Shown here in pieces: positions 23,650 through 34,899 of a stretch of DNA of 64,000 bases. The first letter of the stretch is position 1, and every line of letters starts with the position of its first letter. The notes under the pieces were generated by a model. It saw only the letters and a list, made by a program, of their open reading frames with translations. It had not been told where the DNA came from and did not search any database. Origin of the DNA: Mycobacterium marinum (GTDB lineage Bacteria > Actinomycetota > Actinomycetes > Mycobacteriales > Mycobacteriaceae); NCBI RefSeq assembly GCF_003391395.1, contig NZ_CP024190.1, positions 1,054,001-1,118,000 of the forward strand, written 5' to 3'. The position numbers and the translations under genes are program-made.

Positions 23650-24453
23650 ATGCGGCACAAAGCAGATTTGCCACCCGTTATCGATGTCGAGGTGAGCGCC
23701 CGCGGCGACTTGCCCGGTGCGGCCGAATACGCGCGCACCAAGATCGGCCAACTCGGCCGCTTGGCGCACCGGCCTGTGCTTTCTGCCCGCGTTCGAATCT
23801 CCCAGCATCCCGATCCGGCGGTGTCGCGACCCGTGGTCGCGCAGGCCAATTTCAACGTCGACGGGCGGTTGGTCCGCGCCCAGGTTCATGGCGCTACCGC
23901 GCAGGAGGCGATCGATCGGCTCGATGCGCGACTGCGGCGCCGGCTGGAGCGGGTGGCCGAGCACTGGGAGGCCCGACGCGGCCAGCAGCCCGACGCCGGT
24001 CGCGCCGAATGGCGGCACGAATCCGAGCCCCGGCAACGCGACACCTACTTTCCGCGTCCGCCCGAGGAACGCGAGGTCATCCGCCGCAAGTCGTTCACGA
24101 TGGCGCCGTGCACGGTCGATGACGCCGCCACCGAAATGGGTTTGCTCGACTACGATTTCCACCTTTTCACCGAGCAGGGCACGGGCATGGCCGGCGTCCT
24201 CTACCGCGGCGGTCCGACCGGCTATCGGTTGGCGCTGGTTGCACCCGCTACTGCCGATCAGCTCAGCCCGTTCGAGCTGCCGCTGTCCATCAGCCCGCAT
24301 CCGGCGCCAATTCTGACCGAGGCGGAGGCGGCCGAGCGACTCGGCGTCCTTGGTCTACCGTTTCTGTTCTTCATCGATGCCGCCCAGGGCCGCGCCGGGG
24401 TGCTGTACCACCGCTATGACGGGCACTACGGGTTGATTACGCCGGCCGGCTAG
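23650..24453 (+). CDS. Ribosome hibernation factor, long-HPF/RafH-like
   Basis: The 267-residue protein has an N-terminal HPF/sigma-54-modulation-like domain (about 10-110; a VDGRLVRAQVHGAT segment and an Arg-rich helix) and a C-terminal dimerisation-type domain ending in LPFLFFIDAAQGRAGVLYHR and a LITP motif. This C-terminus closely resembles Rv0079 (RafH) of M. tuberculosis, a DosR-controlled factor that binds and stabilises ribosomes under hypoxia. I infer the same role. The start ATG at 23650 follows a GGAATGAG-type ribosome-binding site. It could instead be the general long HPF, but the C-terminal match favours the RafH branch. Confidence 0.82.
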   Translation: MRHKADLPPVIDVEVSARGDLPGAAEYARTKIGQLGRLAHRPVLSARVRISQHPDPAVSRPVVAQANFNVDGRLVRAQVHGATAQEAIDRLDARLRRRLERVAEHWEARRGQQPDAGRAEWRHESEPRQRDTYFPRPPEEREVIRRKSFTMAPCTVDDAATEMGLLDYDFHLFTEQGTGMAGVLYRGGPTGYRLALVAPATADQLSPFELPLSISPHPAPILTEAEAAERLGVLGLPFLFFIDAAQGRAGVLYHRYDGHYGLITPAG

Positions 24454-24496
24454 CCCGCGGAATTGCGGACCGACTCGGCAGCCGCGCCGGCGCGAT

Positions 24497-26773
24497 TCAC
24501 CCTGGCTGATCGTGCGCCATCAGGTCTGCGTCGGCGCCGAAATGGACGGCCGCGTTGACGACAGCACCTTCGATCCGGCGCAGCGAGTTCACCGCGGCCA
24601 GCAGGTGACGCGGATTGGTCCCGGGGGCGGCCCGATTGATCGCGTCGGCGTGCTGCCTGACCACCGCCTCGGCCGCATCGAGGGAGTCGGCGGCGGGCGT
24701 GATGGCCACGTCCTGGGTCCCGTCGAGGGCAGTGACCAGCGCGTCGATGTTGCGCCGGATCTGGGCCGCCGCGGTCGTGATGGCATCGGAAAGTCCGTGG
24801 GGACATCCCGGATCCAGGTATTGCTCGCTTCGGCGGGCCAGAATCCGTGCGTAGCGGTCACAGATGGTGAGCAACCGCACCGAGTGCTGGATGCTTCTTC
24901 GGCCGGCGAATCCGGCGACACCAGCGAGCATCGGTTTGGCCGTGACCCGGAACTGCTGCAGGTCTCGATCGAGTTCACGCGCCCGCTCGGTGGGGCTGTC
25001 GGTCACGTCGTCGTCGAACATGGTCGCGATGGAGATCTCGATCAATTCGGACAGCGTTGTCAAGAAGGCCCGGGTATCGCGGCGTACCACCGTCCCAATG
25101 GTGGTCGGCAGCACCAGGATTGCGACGGCAACGCCAATAACGGCGCCGATCGCGGTCTCCTCGATCCGCAGCATCAGCACACCGAAGGTGAACTTGCCGA
25201 GCAGCCCGTACAGCAGCGCCAGCATCGTGGTGATCCAGAACGTCATCAGGCTGTAGGTGACCTGCATGAAATAGACGGCGAAGAACAGGCACGCGAAGAT
25301 CATGACGACCGAGAAGACTCTGTCGCCGGCGACCACCGTGGCGACCAGCACGCCGCAGGGCACGCCGAGCACGGTGCCCAGTAACCGCTGCCAACCCTTG
25401 GTGAGGGTTTCGCCCCACGAATTGGTGCCGGCAAAGACCACGAATGCCGCAATCACCGCCCAATACCAGTGCAGCGGCGAAACCAACTCACCGGTGACGA
25501 TCGCCAGTGACGCCGCGATGCTGACCTGGATGGCTTGTCGTGTGGTGGGCGCCAGCCCGGCTTCGCCGGGCCCACCATCTGCCGCAGTGTCCTCGGGTAC
25601 CGGCTGCACCACGTCGTTGTTGTCCGGATCGGGCGGGGCCGCGGTGGCATCACCGATGAGCTCGCGGACCTCCGTGGTCGCCGTCGCCGCGGCGACGATG
25701 GCCAGGCCGAGGCGGCGCACGGCGCCCTGGCTCGGGTCGTCGGTCGGGGCCGGAGGGGGCTGACCGTCCAGGAGCCGCTGAGCCCGGCTGGCGGCCTGGT
25801 GCAGGCCCTCGGTTCGCGGCCCCCGGATGGCCCACGCGAGTTGGGTAAGCGTGTCAGCCAGCTCGATACGGGTGGCGGCCGGAATCTCCTCGGCGATGGC
25901 CATGGCACGGTGGCCCGCGATGGCGACCCATTCGACGGAGAGTTCGGCGTCGAACAGCCACGGTGCGAGTTGCTCTGCGCTGATCCCCGGCCACAGCGTG
26001 GCGGGATGGGTCTTGTCCTCGATCTGGCTCTGCACCAGCAAAGCGGTCTCGTTGAGCCGGGCAATCCGGGCCCGCATGCGGCGGCGGCGCCGCTCATCGA
26101 GCCGACCCGCTCGCACGGTGTCGGCGGCGGTGTCCACCACGATCGCCATCCGCGCTCGCAGCGAGCGAATCGTGGCGCGCAGCACACTTTCTGGGCGGTC
26201 GGGCAGCACATAGGTGCTCATCACAAACGTGCACAGGGTGCCAACCAGCACGGCGCCGATCATCCAGGGCAACTGGGCCACCCCGGCCCGCAGATACAGG
26301 CTGAAGAAGTAGGCCATGAATGCGACCATGCCCAGCGCCCGTCCACGCGGCCCGAAGCGGCGGACATAGACCGCGGCGAACACGATCACCACGAACGCCA
26401 CCTCGGCGGCGATCAGGTGCGGCGCGAGCAGCGCGGCCACGCTGATCGACAGCGCCGCGGGTACCGGCAGCAGCGCCATGGTGATCTGCTGTTGTCGGGA
26501 GTCGGGATCGTCGACGGAACGGGCCGCGATCATGGTGATGACGACACCGATCAGAGCGACGGTCAACGGCTGCCCGGTCGCCATCGTCAGCAGGTACAAC
26601 ACCAGCAGCGAACAGCCCAGCGCCGCGGTGGTCCGAGTGGCCATCCGTAGCCGCAGCAGTCCGGGGTCGGAACCAATTGCCCAGCTCTGTGCCCGCTGCA
26701 AACGTGCCGCCATCGACTCCGGTATCCGGGTGTCAACGGCCGGCCGGTCCTGCACGTCATCTCGACGGGACAC
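24497..26773 (-). CDS. FUSC-family (aromatic-acid exporter-like) membrane protein
   Basis: The 758-residue protein has two hydrophobic blocks of about six membrane segments each (roughly residues 45-195 and 405-560), each followed by a long helical cytoplasmic part rich in Arg, Glu and Asp. This duplicated layout is that of the FUSC/YccS/AaeB family, associated with efflux of aromatic acids or envelope stress. A short acidic linker (about residues 365-400, PDPDNNDVVQPVPEDTA) separates the halves. Substrate and direction of transport are not known. It converges with the RafH-like gene and is divergent from the Mut7-C gene. Confidence 0.85.
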   Translation of the reverse strand: MSRRDDVQDRPAVDTRIPESMAARLQRAQSWAIGSDPGLLRLRMATRTTAALGCSLLVLYLLTMATGQPLTVALIGVVITMIAARSVDDPDSRQQQITMALLPVPAALSISVAALLAPHLIAAEVAFVVIVFAAVYVRRFGPRGRALGMVAFMAYFFSLYLRAGVAQLPWMIGAVLVGTLCTFVMSTYVLPDRPESVLRATIRSLRARMAIVVDTAADTVRAGRLDERRRRRMRARIARLNETALLVQSQIEDKTHPATLWPGISAEQLAPWLFDAELSVEWVAIAGHRAMAIAEEIPAATRIELADTLTQLAWAIRGPRTEGLHQAASRAQRLLDGQPPPAPTDDPSQGAVRRLGLAIVAAATATTEVRELIGDATAAPPDPDNNDVVQPVPEDTAADGGPGEAGLAPTTRQAIQVSIAASLAIVTGELVSPLHWYWAVIAAFVVFAGTNSWGETLTKGWQRLLGTVLGVPCGVLVATVVAGDRVFSVVMIFACLFFAVYFMQVTYSLMTFWITTMLALLYGLLGKFTFGVLMLRIEETAIGAVIGVAVAILVLPTTIGTVVRRDTRAFLTTLSELIEISIATMFDDDVTDSPTERARELDRDLQQFRVTAKPMLAGVAGFAGRRSIQHSVRLLTICDRYARILARRSEQYLDPGCPHGLSDAITTAAAQIRRNIDALVTALDGTQDVAITPAADSLDAAEAVVRQHADAINRAAPGTNPRHLLAAVNSLRRIEGAVVNAAVHFGADADLMAHDQPG

Positions 26774-26878
26774 CCCGAACCATCCTTCTTGTGATCTAGT
26801 CGCTGCTCACGACGTTACGGAAAGCATGCCGCGGATCGGGTGGACGGGCTCGCCGGGCGTCCCGCGCGGTACATATGA

Positions 26879-27652
26879 ATGATGGACGGCTATCTGGACG
26901 TCCGGGCCTACGCCGAACTCGGCGACTTCCTGGAGCCCCAGGCACGCGGCGCGACCGTGCGCCGGCCGTTCCGCAGCCATCAGACGGTCAAGGATGTGCT
27001 GGAGGCGATGGGCATCCCGCACACCGAGATCGATCTCATCCTGGTGAACGGAGAACCCGCAGAGTTCGGCCACCGGCCGGCGGCCGGCGACCGGATCGCC
27101 GTGTACCCGATGTTCGAGGCGCTCGACATCGGGCTGACCAGCAGGCTGCGGCCGGTGCCGCTGCGTCATCCACGGTTTGTGGTCGACGTCAATCTCGGTC
27201 GGCTCGCCCGGCTGATGCGACTACTCGGACTCGATGTTTGGTGGTCCAGCGTGGCCGATGACCCGGCGCTGGTCGACATCAGCCTGGCCGAGCAGCGGAT
27301 CCTGCTCACCCGCGACCGCGGGCTGCTGAAGCGTCGTGCGGTCACCCATGGCCTGTTCGTGCACTCCCAGCAACCCCAGGAACAGCTGCTCGAAGTGATA
27401 CGGCGACTGGACCTGCGGCAGCGGTTGGCGCCCCTGTCGCGCTGCGTGCGGTGCAACGGCCGCTTGATCCCGGTTGCCAAGGAAGAGGTCATCGATCGCC
27501 TGGAGCCGCTGACTCGCCAGCACTACGACGATTTCAGCCGTTGCTCGGACTGCGGACGGATCTATTGGGCCGGCTCCCATCATGCCCGGCTGGCCGGGCT
27601 GGTGCAGGCAATCCTGGGCCAGCTGGCTAGCGGGCCGGCTCGGGCAGACTGA
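26879..27652 (+). CDS. Mut7-C ribonuclease-like protein with ubiquitin-like N-terminus
   Basis: Residues 1-85 resemble a ubiquitin/ThiS-like beta-grasp domain (LILVNGEPAEFGHRPAAGDR), as in the Ub-Mut7C family. Residues 98-185 form a Mut7-C PIN-like domain with Asp103 in VVDVNLGRLARLMRLLG and Asp146 in LLTRDRGLL as likely metal ligands. The C-terminus has a zinc ribbon with Cys189/Cys192 and Cys222/Cys225. Family members are predicted RNases, possibly in RNA quality control; direct evidence in bacteria is scant. The protein starts with two Met codons (26879 or 26882). Its last 26 bases overlap the convergent hydrolase gene. Confidence 0.85.
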   Translation: MMDGYLDVRAYAELGDFLEPQARGATVRRPFRSHQTVKDVLEAMGIPHTEIDLILVNGEPAEFGHRPAAGDRIAVYPMFEALDIGLTSRLRPVPLRHPRFVVDVNLGRLARLMRLLGLDVWWSSVADDPALVDISLAEQRILLTRDRGLLKRRAVTHGLFVHSQQPQEQLLEVIRRLDLRQRLAPLSRCVRCNGRLIPVAKEEVIDRLEPLTRQHYDDFSRCSDCGRIYWAGSHHARLAGLVQAILGQLASGPARAD

Positions 27653-29195
27653 AGGTGGGCATCGTCATTTTCCAGACACAGGATTTGTCGATGTCGCGGC
27701 TCGGATCGTCGACGAATGCCGTCACGATCGACTGGGCGCACGCCGAATTCGGCAGGACACCATGGCCCACCCCGGGAAACCGCACCAGCTGCGAGTTGCC
27801 CAGCCCGGGGGTGATCTCCTCGGCCCACTGTGGCGCGGTGCTGGAGTCGAACGTGCCCGACAGGATGAGGGTGGGCACCCCGCTGGACACCGACAGACGA
27901 TCGGCAGTGTCGGATCTACCCAACCCCCAGGCGGCGCACTCGCGGAAGATCCAACTGCCGGTCGGGGTGATGCGCAGCACCGAATCGGGCAGGCCGGGGA
28001 TCGCTGTTCGTGCCCGCGACAGCGCCTGCTCCGGCGTGGTCCAGTTGGCCATCTCCTGGCAGTAGGTGCCCAGCGCCAGACCGGCGCCCAGCAGGCCGCG
28101 GTGCTCGGGTGGCGGGACAGTCTCGGCAATCCCGGCGGCGGCCAGCCTGCCCTCACCCCTGGCCAGCGCGAATATCATCCGCGGAATGTCGGTCACCTTG
28201 GCTGGGTCGGCGCTCCAGCCGAGCACCAGGGGCACCACCTTGAACCCATCGATAGTGACCTGCACCGGGTCGCCGTTGGCATCAGAGGTACTGACCTTCA
28301 AGGGTTTCCGGCTCAGCGTGCTGACCACGTTGACGAACACCGTTGCCAGATCCGGATAGGCTTGCGCGCACCCGGGTTGGTCATTGCACGCTCCAATGAT
28401 CGCGGCCAGGCCGCTTGCGGGGGCTTGCCACCAGCGGTCGATCAGGTTGAACGACGTCGGGACCACCGAGTCCAACACCATCGACCGGATGCCTTCGCGG
28501 TGGGTACGCAGCAGCTGCTGCGCCAGGTCGCTGCCGTATGAGACCCCGTAGACGTTCCACTTCTCGATGCCCAGTTGCTTGCGTAGCGCAGCGATGTCCG
28601 CCGCGTTCTCCCGTGAGCTGTAGGACGCCAGATGAAAGCCCTCAGCCACCAGCCTGTTTCGGCATGCGGTGACGGCCGCCGCGTCCAGATCCGCGGTAGC
28701 CGGGGCCTCGAAGTCCAAATCGAGGGCCCGCACCGCGAAGTCATCCATTTCCGGACAGCTCAGGTGTGGATCGCTGTGTAGGGTGCCGCGCTGGTTGACG
28801 AAGATGACGTCGCGGTCGGCGTTCAAACCGCCGGCGACAACCCGGGGTGCGCTCAGTGTTGCCGCGCCCCCGGGTCCACCCGCGAGGTAGACGATGGGGT
28901 CGGCCTTGGGCTTGTCGCTGACCGCTTTTACCCGTGCCACCAGGAGTCGGATGGTGCGACTCTGCGGATCGAGGCGATTTTCCGGGACGGTGAGATAACC
29001 GCAGCTGTAGTTGGCTCCCAGCTCCGCCTGGGGCACGCCGGGAAAATTCGGCTCCGGACATGGCGCCGCGTCGTAGTGAGTCGTTTGGCGCCCACCGCCA
29101 CACGCGACCAGGCTCACCGCTATCACCACACACAACAGCCAGGCCATGGTCCCGCGTAGAACATGGGAAGCGTTATTTCGCAATGTATTTCGCAC
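27627..29195 (-). CDS. Secreted alpha/beta-hydrolase lipoprotein (Tap/SlpD-like peptidase family)
   Basis: The 522-residue protein has a signal peptide with lipobox LVAC and lipidation at Cys32. The hydrolase has GGPGG near residue 107 (oxyanion loop), the nucleophile Ser219 in GVSYGS, and the C-terminal TAP-like domain with catalytic His in GVGHGVLPN. This pattern is shared with the proline iminopeptidase/tripeptidyl aminopeptidase group and with mycobacterial CaeA/Hip1-type envelope proteases. It probably acts on peptides or esters outside the membrane. It is the first of a run of leftward genes that includes two other lipoproteins. Confidence 0.9.
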   Translation of the reverse strand: MRNTLRNNASHVLRGTMAWLLCVVIAVSLVACGGGRQTTHYDAAPCPEPNFPGVPQAELGANYSCGYLTVPENRLDPQSRTIRLLVARVKAVSDKPKADPIVYLAGGPGGAATLSAPRVVAGGLNADRDVIFVNQRGTLHSDPHLSCPEMDDFAVRALDLDFEAPATADLDAAAVTACRNRLVAEGFHLASYSSRENAADIAALRKQLGIEKWNVYGVSYGSDLAQQLLRTHREGIRSMVLDSVVPTSFNLIDRWWQAPASGLAAIIGACNDQPGCAQAYPDLATVFVNVVSTLSRKPLKVSTSDANGDPVQVTIDGFKVVPLVLGWSADPAKVTDIPRMIFALARGEGRLAAAGIAETVPPPEHRGLLGAGLALGTYCQEMANWTTPEQALSRARTAIPGLPDSVLRITPTGSWIFRECAAWGLGRSDTADRLSVSSGVPTLILSGTFDSSTAPQWAEEITPGLGNSQLVRFPGVGHGVLPNSACAQSIVTAFVDDPSRDIDKSCVWKMTMPTFSLPEPAR

Positions 29196-29208
29196 GATTT
29201 CTGAAGTG

Positions 29209-29694
29209 TCACCCGGCCGGAGTCAACTTGATCGCGGCAAACTGCAGCCGGTCGACGGCCTCGGTGAACTCGTCGAGCGTGGGGATCCGCCGGTCGCGAA
29301 ACTTCAAACCCATCATCCGCTGCGCGCGGCGCGGGCCGTAAGACCGGGCACATCGCAGACACAGGTCGGCGACCACGTCCGGGTCCCGGATGAGGTCGCC
29401 GCGCATGGCTGTCGTCTTCCCGTTGTGCACTACCTGGGCGGTGGCACCACCGCTGAAGTTGTACTTCCATGCGGCGCCGGTCAGGGCGTACAGCACGTTG
29501 TCGATGACATGGGCGCTCAACGGAAGTGAGAAGTGCCGTCCCGACTTGCGGCCGGTGAAGTCGAGCACCATCAGCTGGTTGCCCAGTGAGCCGGCGAGCG
29601 GTGTGCGCAAGAGAAAACCGAGCACCGGGTTGATGGCACGAAGTAGTGCTGACGGTGGATGCCCCACCTCCACCGGATACGACTGCTCTGTCAT
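29209..29694 (-). CDS. F420-dependent nitroreductase-family (Ddn-like) protein
   Basis: The 161-residue protein has the deazaflavin-dependent nitroreductase fold: LDFTGRKSGRHFSLPL, VLYALTGAAWKYNF and the TAQVVHNGK strand. Family members use reduced F420 to reduce quinones or nitro compounds; Ddn activates pretomanid. Whether this member binds F420 is not certain from sequence. I chose the ATG at 29694 (MTEQSYPV). It lies 13 bases upstream of the hydrolase lipoprotein gene, with which it may be cotranscribed. Confidence 0.85.
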   Translation of the reverse strand: MTEQSYPVEVGHPPSALLRAINPVLGFLLRTPLAGSLGNQLMVLDFTGRKSGRHFSLPLSAHVIDNVLYALTGAAWKYNFSGGATAQVVHNGKTTAMRGDLIRDPDVVADLCLRCARSYGPRRAQRMMGLKFRDRRIPTLDEFTEAVDRLQFAAIKLTPAG

Positions 29695-29807
29695 GCAAAC
29701 ACCGTAGGACAACACGATGGTGTGCGGCAGTGCCGCCGCGAGTACAGCTCCGTTCGGCGATCACGCCGGCCCCGCCCAGCAGCGTCGCAGTGGCAGGCAC
29801 CCAGCGA

Positions 29808-31103
<1,296 letters not shown>

Positions 31104-31250
31104 TGGGCGCCCTTCGTCATGTCAACGAACACCGGCCAGCGGCTTGATCGGAAGCTGAGTCGCTTGTCCGACCTGACGATTGTGACTGATTGCGGGTCGG
31201 GCTGCCCCGCAAGGCGACGGCGCCACGCCGGCCTGGCGGACGGGATCGGA

Positions 31251-31291
31251 AAAACGCACCGCGGAGTGCGTGCAGCTCCGCGGTGCGTTTT
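31251..31291. terminator. Perfect 16-bp stem hairpin terminator downstream of lpqN
   Basis: AAAACGCACCGCGGAG at 31251-31266 pairs perfectly with CTCCGCGGTGCGTTTT at 31276-31291 across a 9-base loop. On the minus strand the stem is flanked by A and T runs, giving an intrinsic-terminator layout a few bases past the lpqN stop. It should end lpqN transcription and insulate the HAD gene. Confidence 0.85.
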
Positions 31292-31306
31292 GGTTGGCGC
31301 GCCCGG

Positions 31307-31987
31307 CTAGGGGGTGATCTTGGTCTGGTCGTCGATCACGCCGGTGGCATCCATCAACACGTCTTGCTCGCTGTCGAGGGCATCGGCGTCGAGCTGAAGC
31401 ACGAACAGGCCGTCCTGGCTGGGGATCACCACCGTCTTCTGCGCGACCGCCCGCTGCTTGCCGTTCTTGGTGTAGGAACCGCCGAGCTGCCATGCCTGGA
31501 AGCCGCTGAGTGTGGAGGCACTGCCGTTGTTGCTGCCCTCGTACCCGGGCAGGTTTTTCAGCTCGCCCGGGGCGAATTCGAGAATCTTGGCGGCCTCGAC
31601 GTTGCCGGTGAGTTTGGACAAGATCGCCACGATGGTGGGCGGGTCGCTGGGATCAGCGGGTTGGGTGTAGGCGATGCCACCGTAGGGTGCGCCCGAGCCT
31701 TCGGGTAGCAGTTGCCAGCCGTCGGGCACCGGCAGATCGATGTTCGGGGATCCGGGGTCGCCGTGGTGCACGGGGGTTTCCTGGATGTCGTTGTCCCGGA
31801 TGTAGTCAGCGATCGTGTAGTTGGCTTGGGCGCCCGGTGTTGGGCTGGTCGCCGACGTCGTGGTGGACGTCGACGTGGACGTGGACGTCGATGTGGAGGT
31901 CTTGGTGTCACTCGTCGTGCCAGACCCGCAGGCAACCAGCGTCAGGCTTAGCGCCGCAGTTGCCAGCACCGCGGTGAGGTCCTTCAT
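31307..31987 (-). CDS. lpqN: Lipoprotein LpqN/LpqT family
   Basis: The 226-residue protein has a signal peptide with lipobox LVAC (Cys20) and a low-complexity Ser/Thr linker of alternating Thr-Ser pairs. It then has an LpqN/LpqT domain (PNIDLPVPDGWQLL, YTQPADPSDPPTIVAILSKL, QAWQLGGSY). LpqN proteins are periplasmic-side lipoproteins linked to the MmpL3/MmpL11 envelope-lipid machinery. The ATG at 31987 is preceded by CAGGAGATG. It sits next to the GH92 gene exactly as Rv0583c sits next to Rv0584. Confidence 0.9.
   Translation of the reverse strand: MKDLTAVLATAALSLTLVACGSGTTSDTKTSTSTSTSTSTSTTTSATSPTPGAQANYTIADYIRDNDIQETPVHHGDPGSPNIDLPVPDGWQLLPEGSGAPYGGIAYTQPADPSDPPTIVAILSKLTGNVEAAKILEFAPGELKNLPGYEGSNNGSASTLSGFQAWQLGGSYTKNGKQRAVAQKTVVIPSQDGLFVLQLDADALDSEQDVLMDATGVIDDQTKITP
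31866..31902 (-). repeat. lpqN: Hexanucleotide microsatellite in lpqN
   Basis: A run of GTCGAC/GTGGAC-type hexamers encodes alternating Ser and Thr directly after the lipidated N-terminus. Such runs can gain or lose units by slippage without breaking the frame, altering linker length. Confidence 0.7.
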
Positions 31988-32237
31988 GTCTTGCATCTCC
32001 TGAATTTTGGGGCCCCGGTATCTGCTCCGGCGACATCCGGACCGACATTAGCCCAACCGGTGCGCAGCGTTGCGGCAATGCCCCAACTACCGGTGCTAAC
32101 GGTGTCGAGCCGGCGGATGCCGGCGGTTGCCCTGGCCCCGATCGCCGAAAATGTGATGGCGCGCATTGTCCTGTCATCGGCCTGGATTAATGCCGAAATC
32201 CCCACGGGAAGGCTCGGCGTGCAGTAATGAGACACGT

Positions 32238-34877
32238 ATGCGGTCACCGAGGTTGCTGCGGGGCCTTGCCGCGCTCCTCGCGGTGCTGGGCCTGTTGCTG
32301 CCGTTGATTGCGGCCGCGCCGCCGCGTGCCTACGACGGCGAACCGTCGTTGGTGGCTAACCCCGTCGACTACGTCGACACGCTGGTCGGCACCGGGACCG
32401 GGGGCGAGATCGTCGGGGAGATCAACAATTTCCCCGGCGCAGCGGTGCCGTTCGGCATGGTGCAGTACTCGCCGGACACCACCGACAACTATGCCGGCTA
32501 CGACTACCAGAATCCCCGTTCCACCGGGTTCAGCATGACGCACGCCTCGGTGGGCTGCGCTGCCTTCGGCGACATTTCGGTGTTGCCCACCACCACCGCG
32601 ATCAGTGCGCAACCTTGGCGCGGGGCCGAGCGGATTGCCCACGACGACAGCGAAGTGGGGGTCCCCGGCTATTACTCGGTGCACTTTCCGGCCACCGGGG
32701 TGACCGCGGAGCTCACTGCCACCACCCGCACCGGCTTCGGCCGGTTCAGCTACCCGCGCGATGGCCGGCCGGCCTTGCTGCGGGTGCAGTCCGGGGCGTC
32801 GCTGGCGGGCAACTCGCGCTCGACAATCCAGCTCGGGGCGGACAACACCACGATCACCGGTTGGGCGACCAGCGGCGGATTCTGCGGCAAGAACAACACC
32901 TACACCGTGTACTTCGCGATGAAGTTCAACCAGCCGTTCATCTCCTACGGCGCGTGGGACGGCTACGCGGTCTACGCCGGGGTCCGCGGCGCGCATTCCC
33001 GGCGCAGCGGGGCTTATGTGGAGTTTCCGTCCGGCGCCGCACTCGAGGTGCAAACCGCGATCTCCTACGTGGGCATCGACGGCGCACGAGCGAACCTCGC
33101 GGCCGAGGGGGCGGCGAGTTTCGACGACGTTCGCACCGCCGCCGCGAGGGAGTGGAACGCGGCGTTGTTGCGCATCGCGGTGGCCGGCCGTGACCCCGAC
33201 GAGCTGGTGACCTTCTACAGCTGCCTCTACCGTTCACTGTTGCACCCCAACACCTTCAACGATGCCGACGGTCGATACCTCGGGTTTGACGGTGCCATTC
33301 ACACGGTGCCCCAGGGACATACCCAATATGCCAATTTCTCCGACTGGGACACCTATCGCAGCCTGGCCGCTCTGCAAGGGCTGCTCTTCCCCAGCCAGGC
33401 CAGCGACATGGCCCAGTCACTGGTCAACGACGCAGAGCAGAGCGGTGCGTTTCCGCGCTGGCCCCTTGCGAATTCGTCGACGGGCATGATGACCGGGGAC
33501 AATGCGGTGCCGCTGATCGTAAATCTCTATACCTTCGGCGCCAAGGACTTCGACGTTCACACCGCGCTGCGTTACATGGTGAACGCGGCGACGCGGGGCG
33601 GCGTCGGCCTCAACGGTTATGTCGAGCGGCCGGGAATCACCACCTACCAAGAGTTGGGTTTCGGGCCGCAGGTGAGCGAATTCGCTACCGGCGGGCGCAT
33701 CGCGGGCGCATCGATCACCCTGGAATGGGCCATCGACGACTTCACCATCTCCCGATTCGCGCAGGCGTTGGGCGACGACAAGACCGCCGCCGAATTCCAG
33801 CACCGGTCGCAGTACTGGCAGAACCTGTTCAACCCCAGCACCGGTTTCATCTCGCCACGGGATCGGATGGGATTCTTCCCCGACGGCCCGGGATTCACCG
33901 AGATCCCGGAGGGGTTTGGTCAAGACGGATTCGACGAGGGCAACGCCGAGCAATATCTGTGGATGGTGCCACAAAACATCGCCGGCCTGGTGACAGCGCT
34001 GGGCGGCCGTGCGGCGGCGGAAAACCGGCTGGATCGCTTCACCAAGAAGCTCAACGTGGGTCCAAACCAGCCCTACCTGTGGGCCGGCAATGAGCCGGGT
34101 TTCGGGGTGCCGTGGATCTACAACTACCTGGGAGCGCCGTGGAAGACGCAGCGGACGGTCAACCGAGTGCGCGGCCTGTTCGCGGCCACGCCCGACGGCG
34201 CGCCCGGCAACGACGATCTGGGCGCGCTGTCCAGCTGGTATGTCTGGGCGGCACTCGGTCTGTATCCGATCACGGCGGGGACGCCGATCCTGACGGTGAA
34301 TACCCCCTTGTTCGACCGGGCCGTAATCAGCCTCCCCGCAGACAAATTCATCCAGCTTTCCGCGCCCGGCGCGTCCGCGCCCAGCCACATGAGGTACATC
34401 AATGGGCTGCGCATCAACGGTGCGGCCACTGACCAGACCTATCTTCCGGAGTCGATCATCACGACAGGCGGCGACGTCGCCTTTGAGCTTGCCGCCGTTC
34501 CCAACAAGCAGTGGGGTAGCGGACCGTCATCGGCGCCACCGTCGTTCGGCGCGGGCGGCTCGGCGGTGACGGTCAATGTCCCGCGGCCCATCATCAGGAT
34601 TGCGCCCGGAACGACGCGAACCGTCAGGGTCGACCTACAACGGATGATCACCGGCATCGACGAGTTCACCATCACCGGAGAGTCCTCGACCGGCGGGATC
34701 ACGGTGGTACCCACCTCTGGACGATTCGCCGAGAATGGATCGGCCACGACCCGGGTCGGAATCACGGTGGACAAGTCGGTCGACAACGAGTACTACCTGA
34801 CGTATCTGACCACCACCGCCGGTGCAACCAGCCGGACATCGACCGTGCTGGTTGTGGTCCTCGGCTATGACGAGTGA
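32238..34877 (+). CDS. Exported GH92-family glycosidase (alpha-mannosidase type)
   Basis: The 879-residue protein has a signal peptide ([20 protein letters not shown]) and a GH92 body: [12 protein letters not shown] near the start, [18 protein letters not shown], the central [24 protein letters not shown], and the catalytic [14 protein letters not shown] typical of calcium-dependent exo-alpha-mannosidases. A C-terminal beta domain follows. Likely role is trimming mannose from secreted glycoproteins, lipomannan or host glycans. The counterpart is Rv0584. I chose the ATG at 32238; the upstream in-frame ATG would place 24 residues before the signal peptide. Confidence 0.9.
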   Translation: MRSPRLLRGLAALLAVLGLLLPLIAAAPPRAYDGEPSLVANPVDYVDTLVGTGTGGEIVGEINNFPGAAVPFGMVQYSPDTTDNYAGYDYQNPRSTGFSMTHASVGCAAFGDISVLPTTTAISAQPWRGAERIAHDDSEVGVPGYYSVHFPATGVTAELTATTRTGFGRFSYPRDGRPALLRVQSGASLAGNSRSTIQLGADNTTITGWATSGGFCGKNNTYTVYFAMKFNQPFISYGAWDGYAVYAGVRGAHSRRSGAYVEFPSGAALEVQTAISYVGIDGARANLAAEGAASFDDVRTAAAREWNAALLRIAVAGRDPDELVTFYSCLYRSLLHPNTFNDADGRYLGFDGAIHTVPQGHTQYANFSDWDTYRSLAALQGLLFPSQASDMAQSLVNDAEQSGAFPRWPLANSSTGMMTGDNAVPLIVNLYTFGAKDFDVHTALRYMVNAATRGGVGLNGYVERPGITTYQELGFGPQVSEFATGGRIAGASITLEWAIDDFTISRFAQALGDDKTAAEFQHRSQYWQNLFNPSTGFISPRDRMGFFPDGPGFTEIPEGFGQDGFDEGNAEQYLWMVPQNIAGLVTALGGRAAAENRLDRFTKKLNVGPNQPYLWAGNEPGFGVPWIYNYLGAPWKTQRTVNRVRGLFAATPDGAPGNDDLGALSSWYVWAALGLYPITAGTPILTVNTPLFDRAVISLPADKFIQLSAPGASAPSHMRYINGLRINGAATDQTYLPESIITTGGDVAFELAAVPNKQWGSGPSSAPPSFGAGGSAVTVNVPRPIIRIAPGTTRTVRVDLQRMITGIDEFTITGESSTGGITVVPTSGRFAENGSATTRVGITVDKSVDNEYYLTYLTTTAGATSRTSTVLVVVLGYDE

Positions 34878-34899
34878 CCCGCGCGCGCCGCGGCCAGCG

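Noticed and set aside
24512..26650. Plus-strand frames of 290 and 371 codons
   Set aside because: Antisense to the FUSC membrane protein; His/Gly/Arg-rich composition typical of shadow frames.
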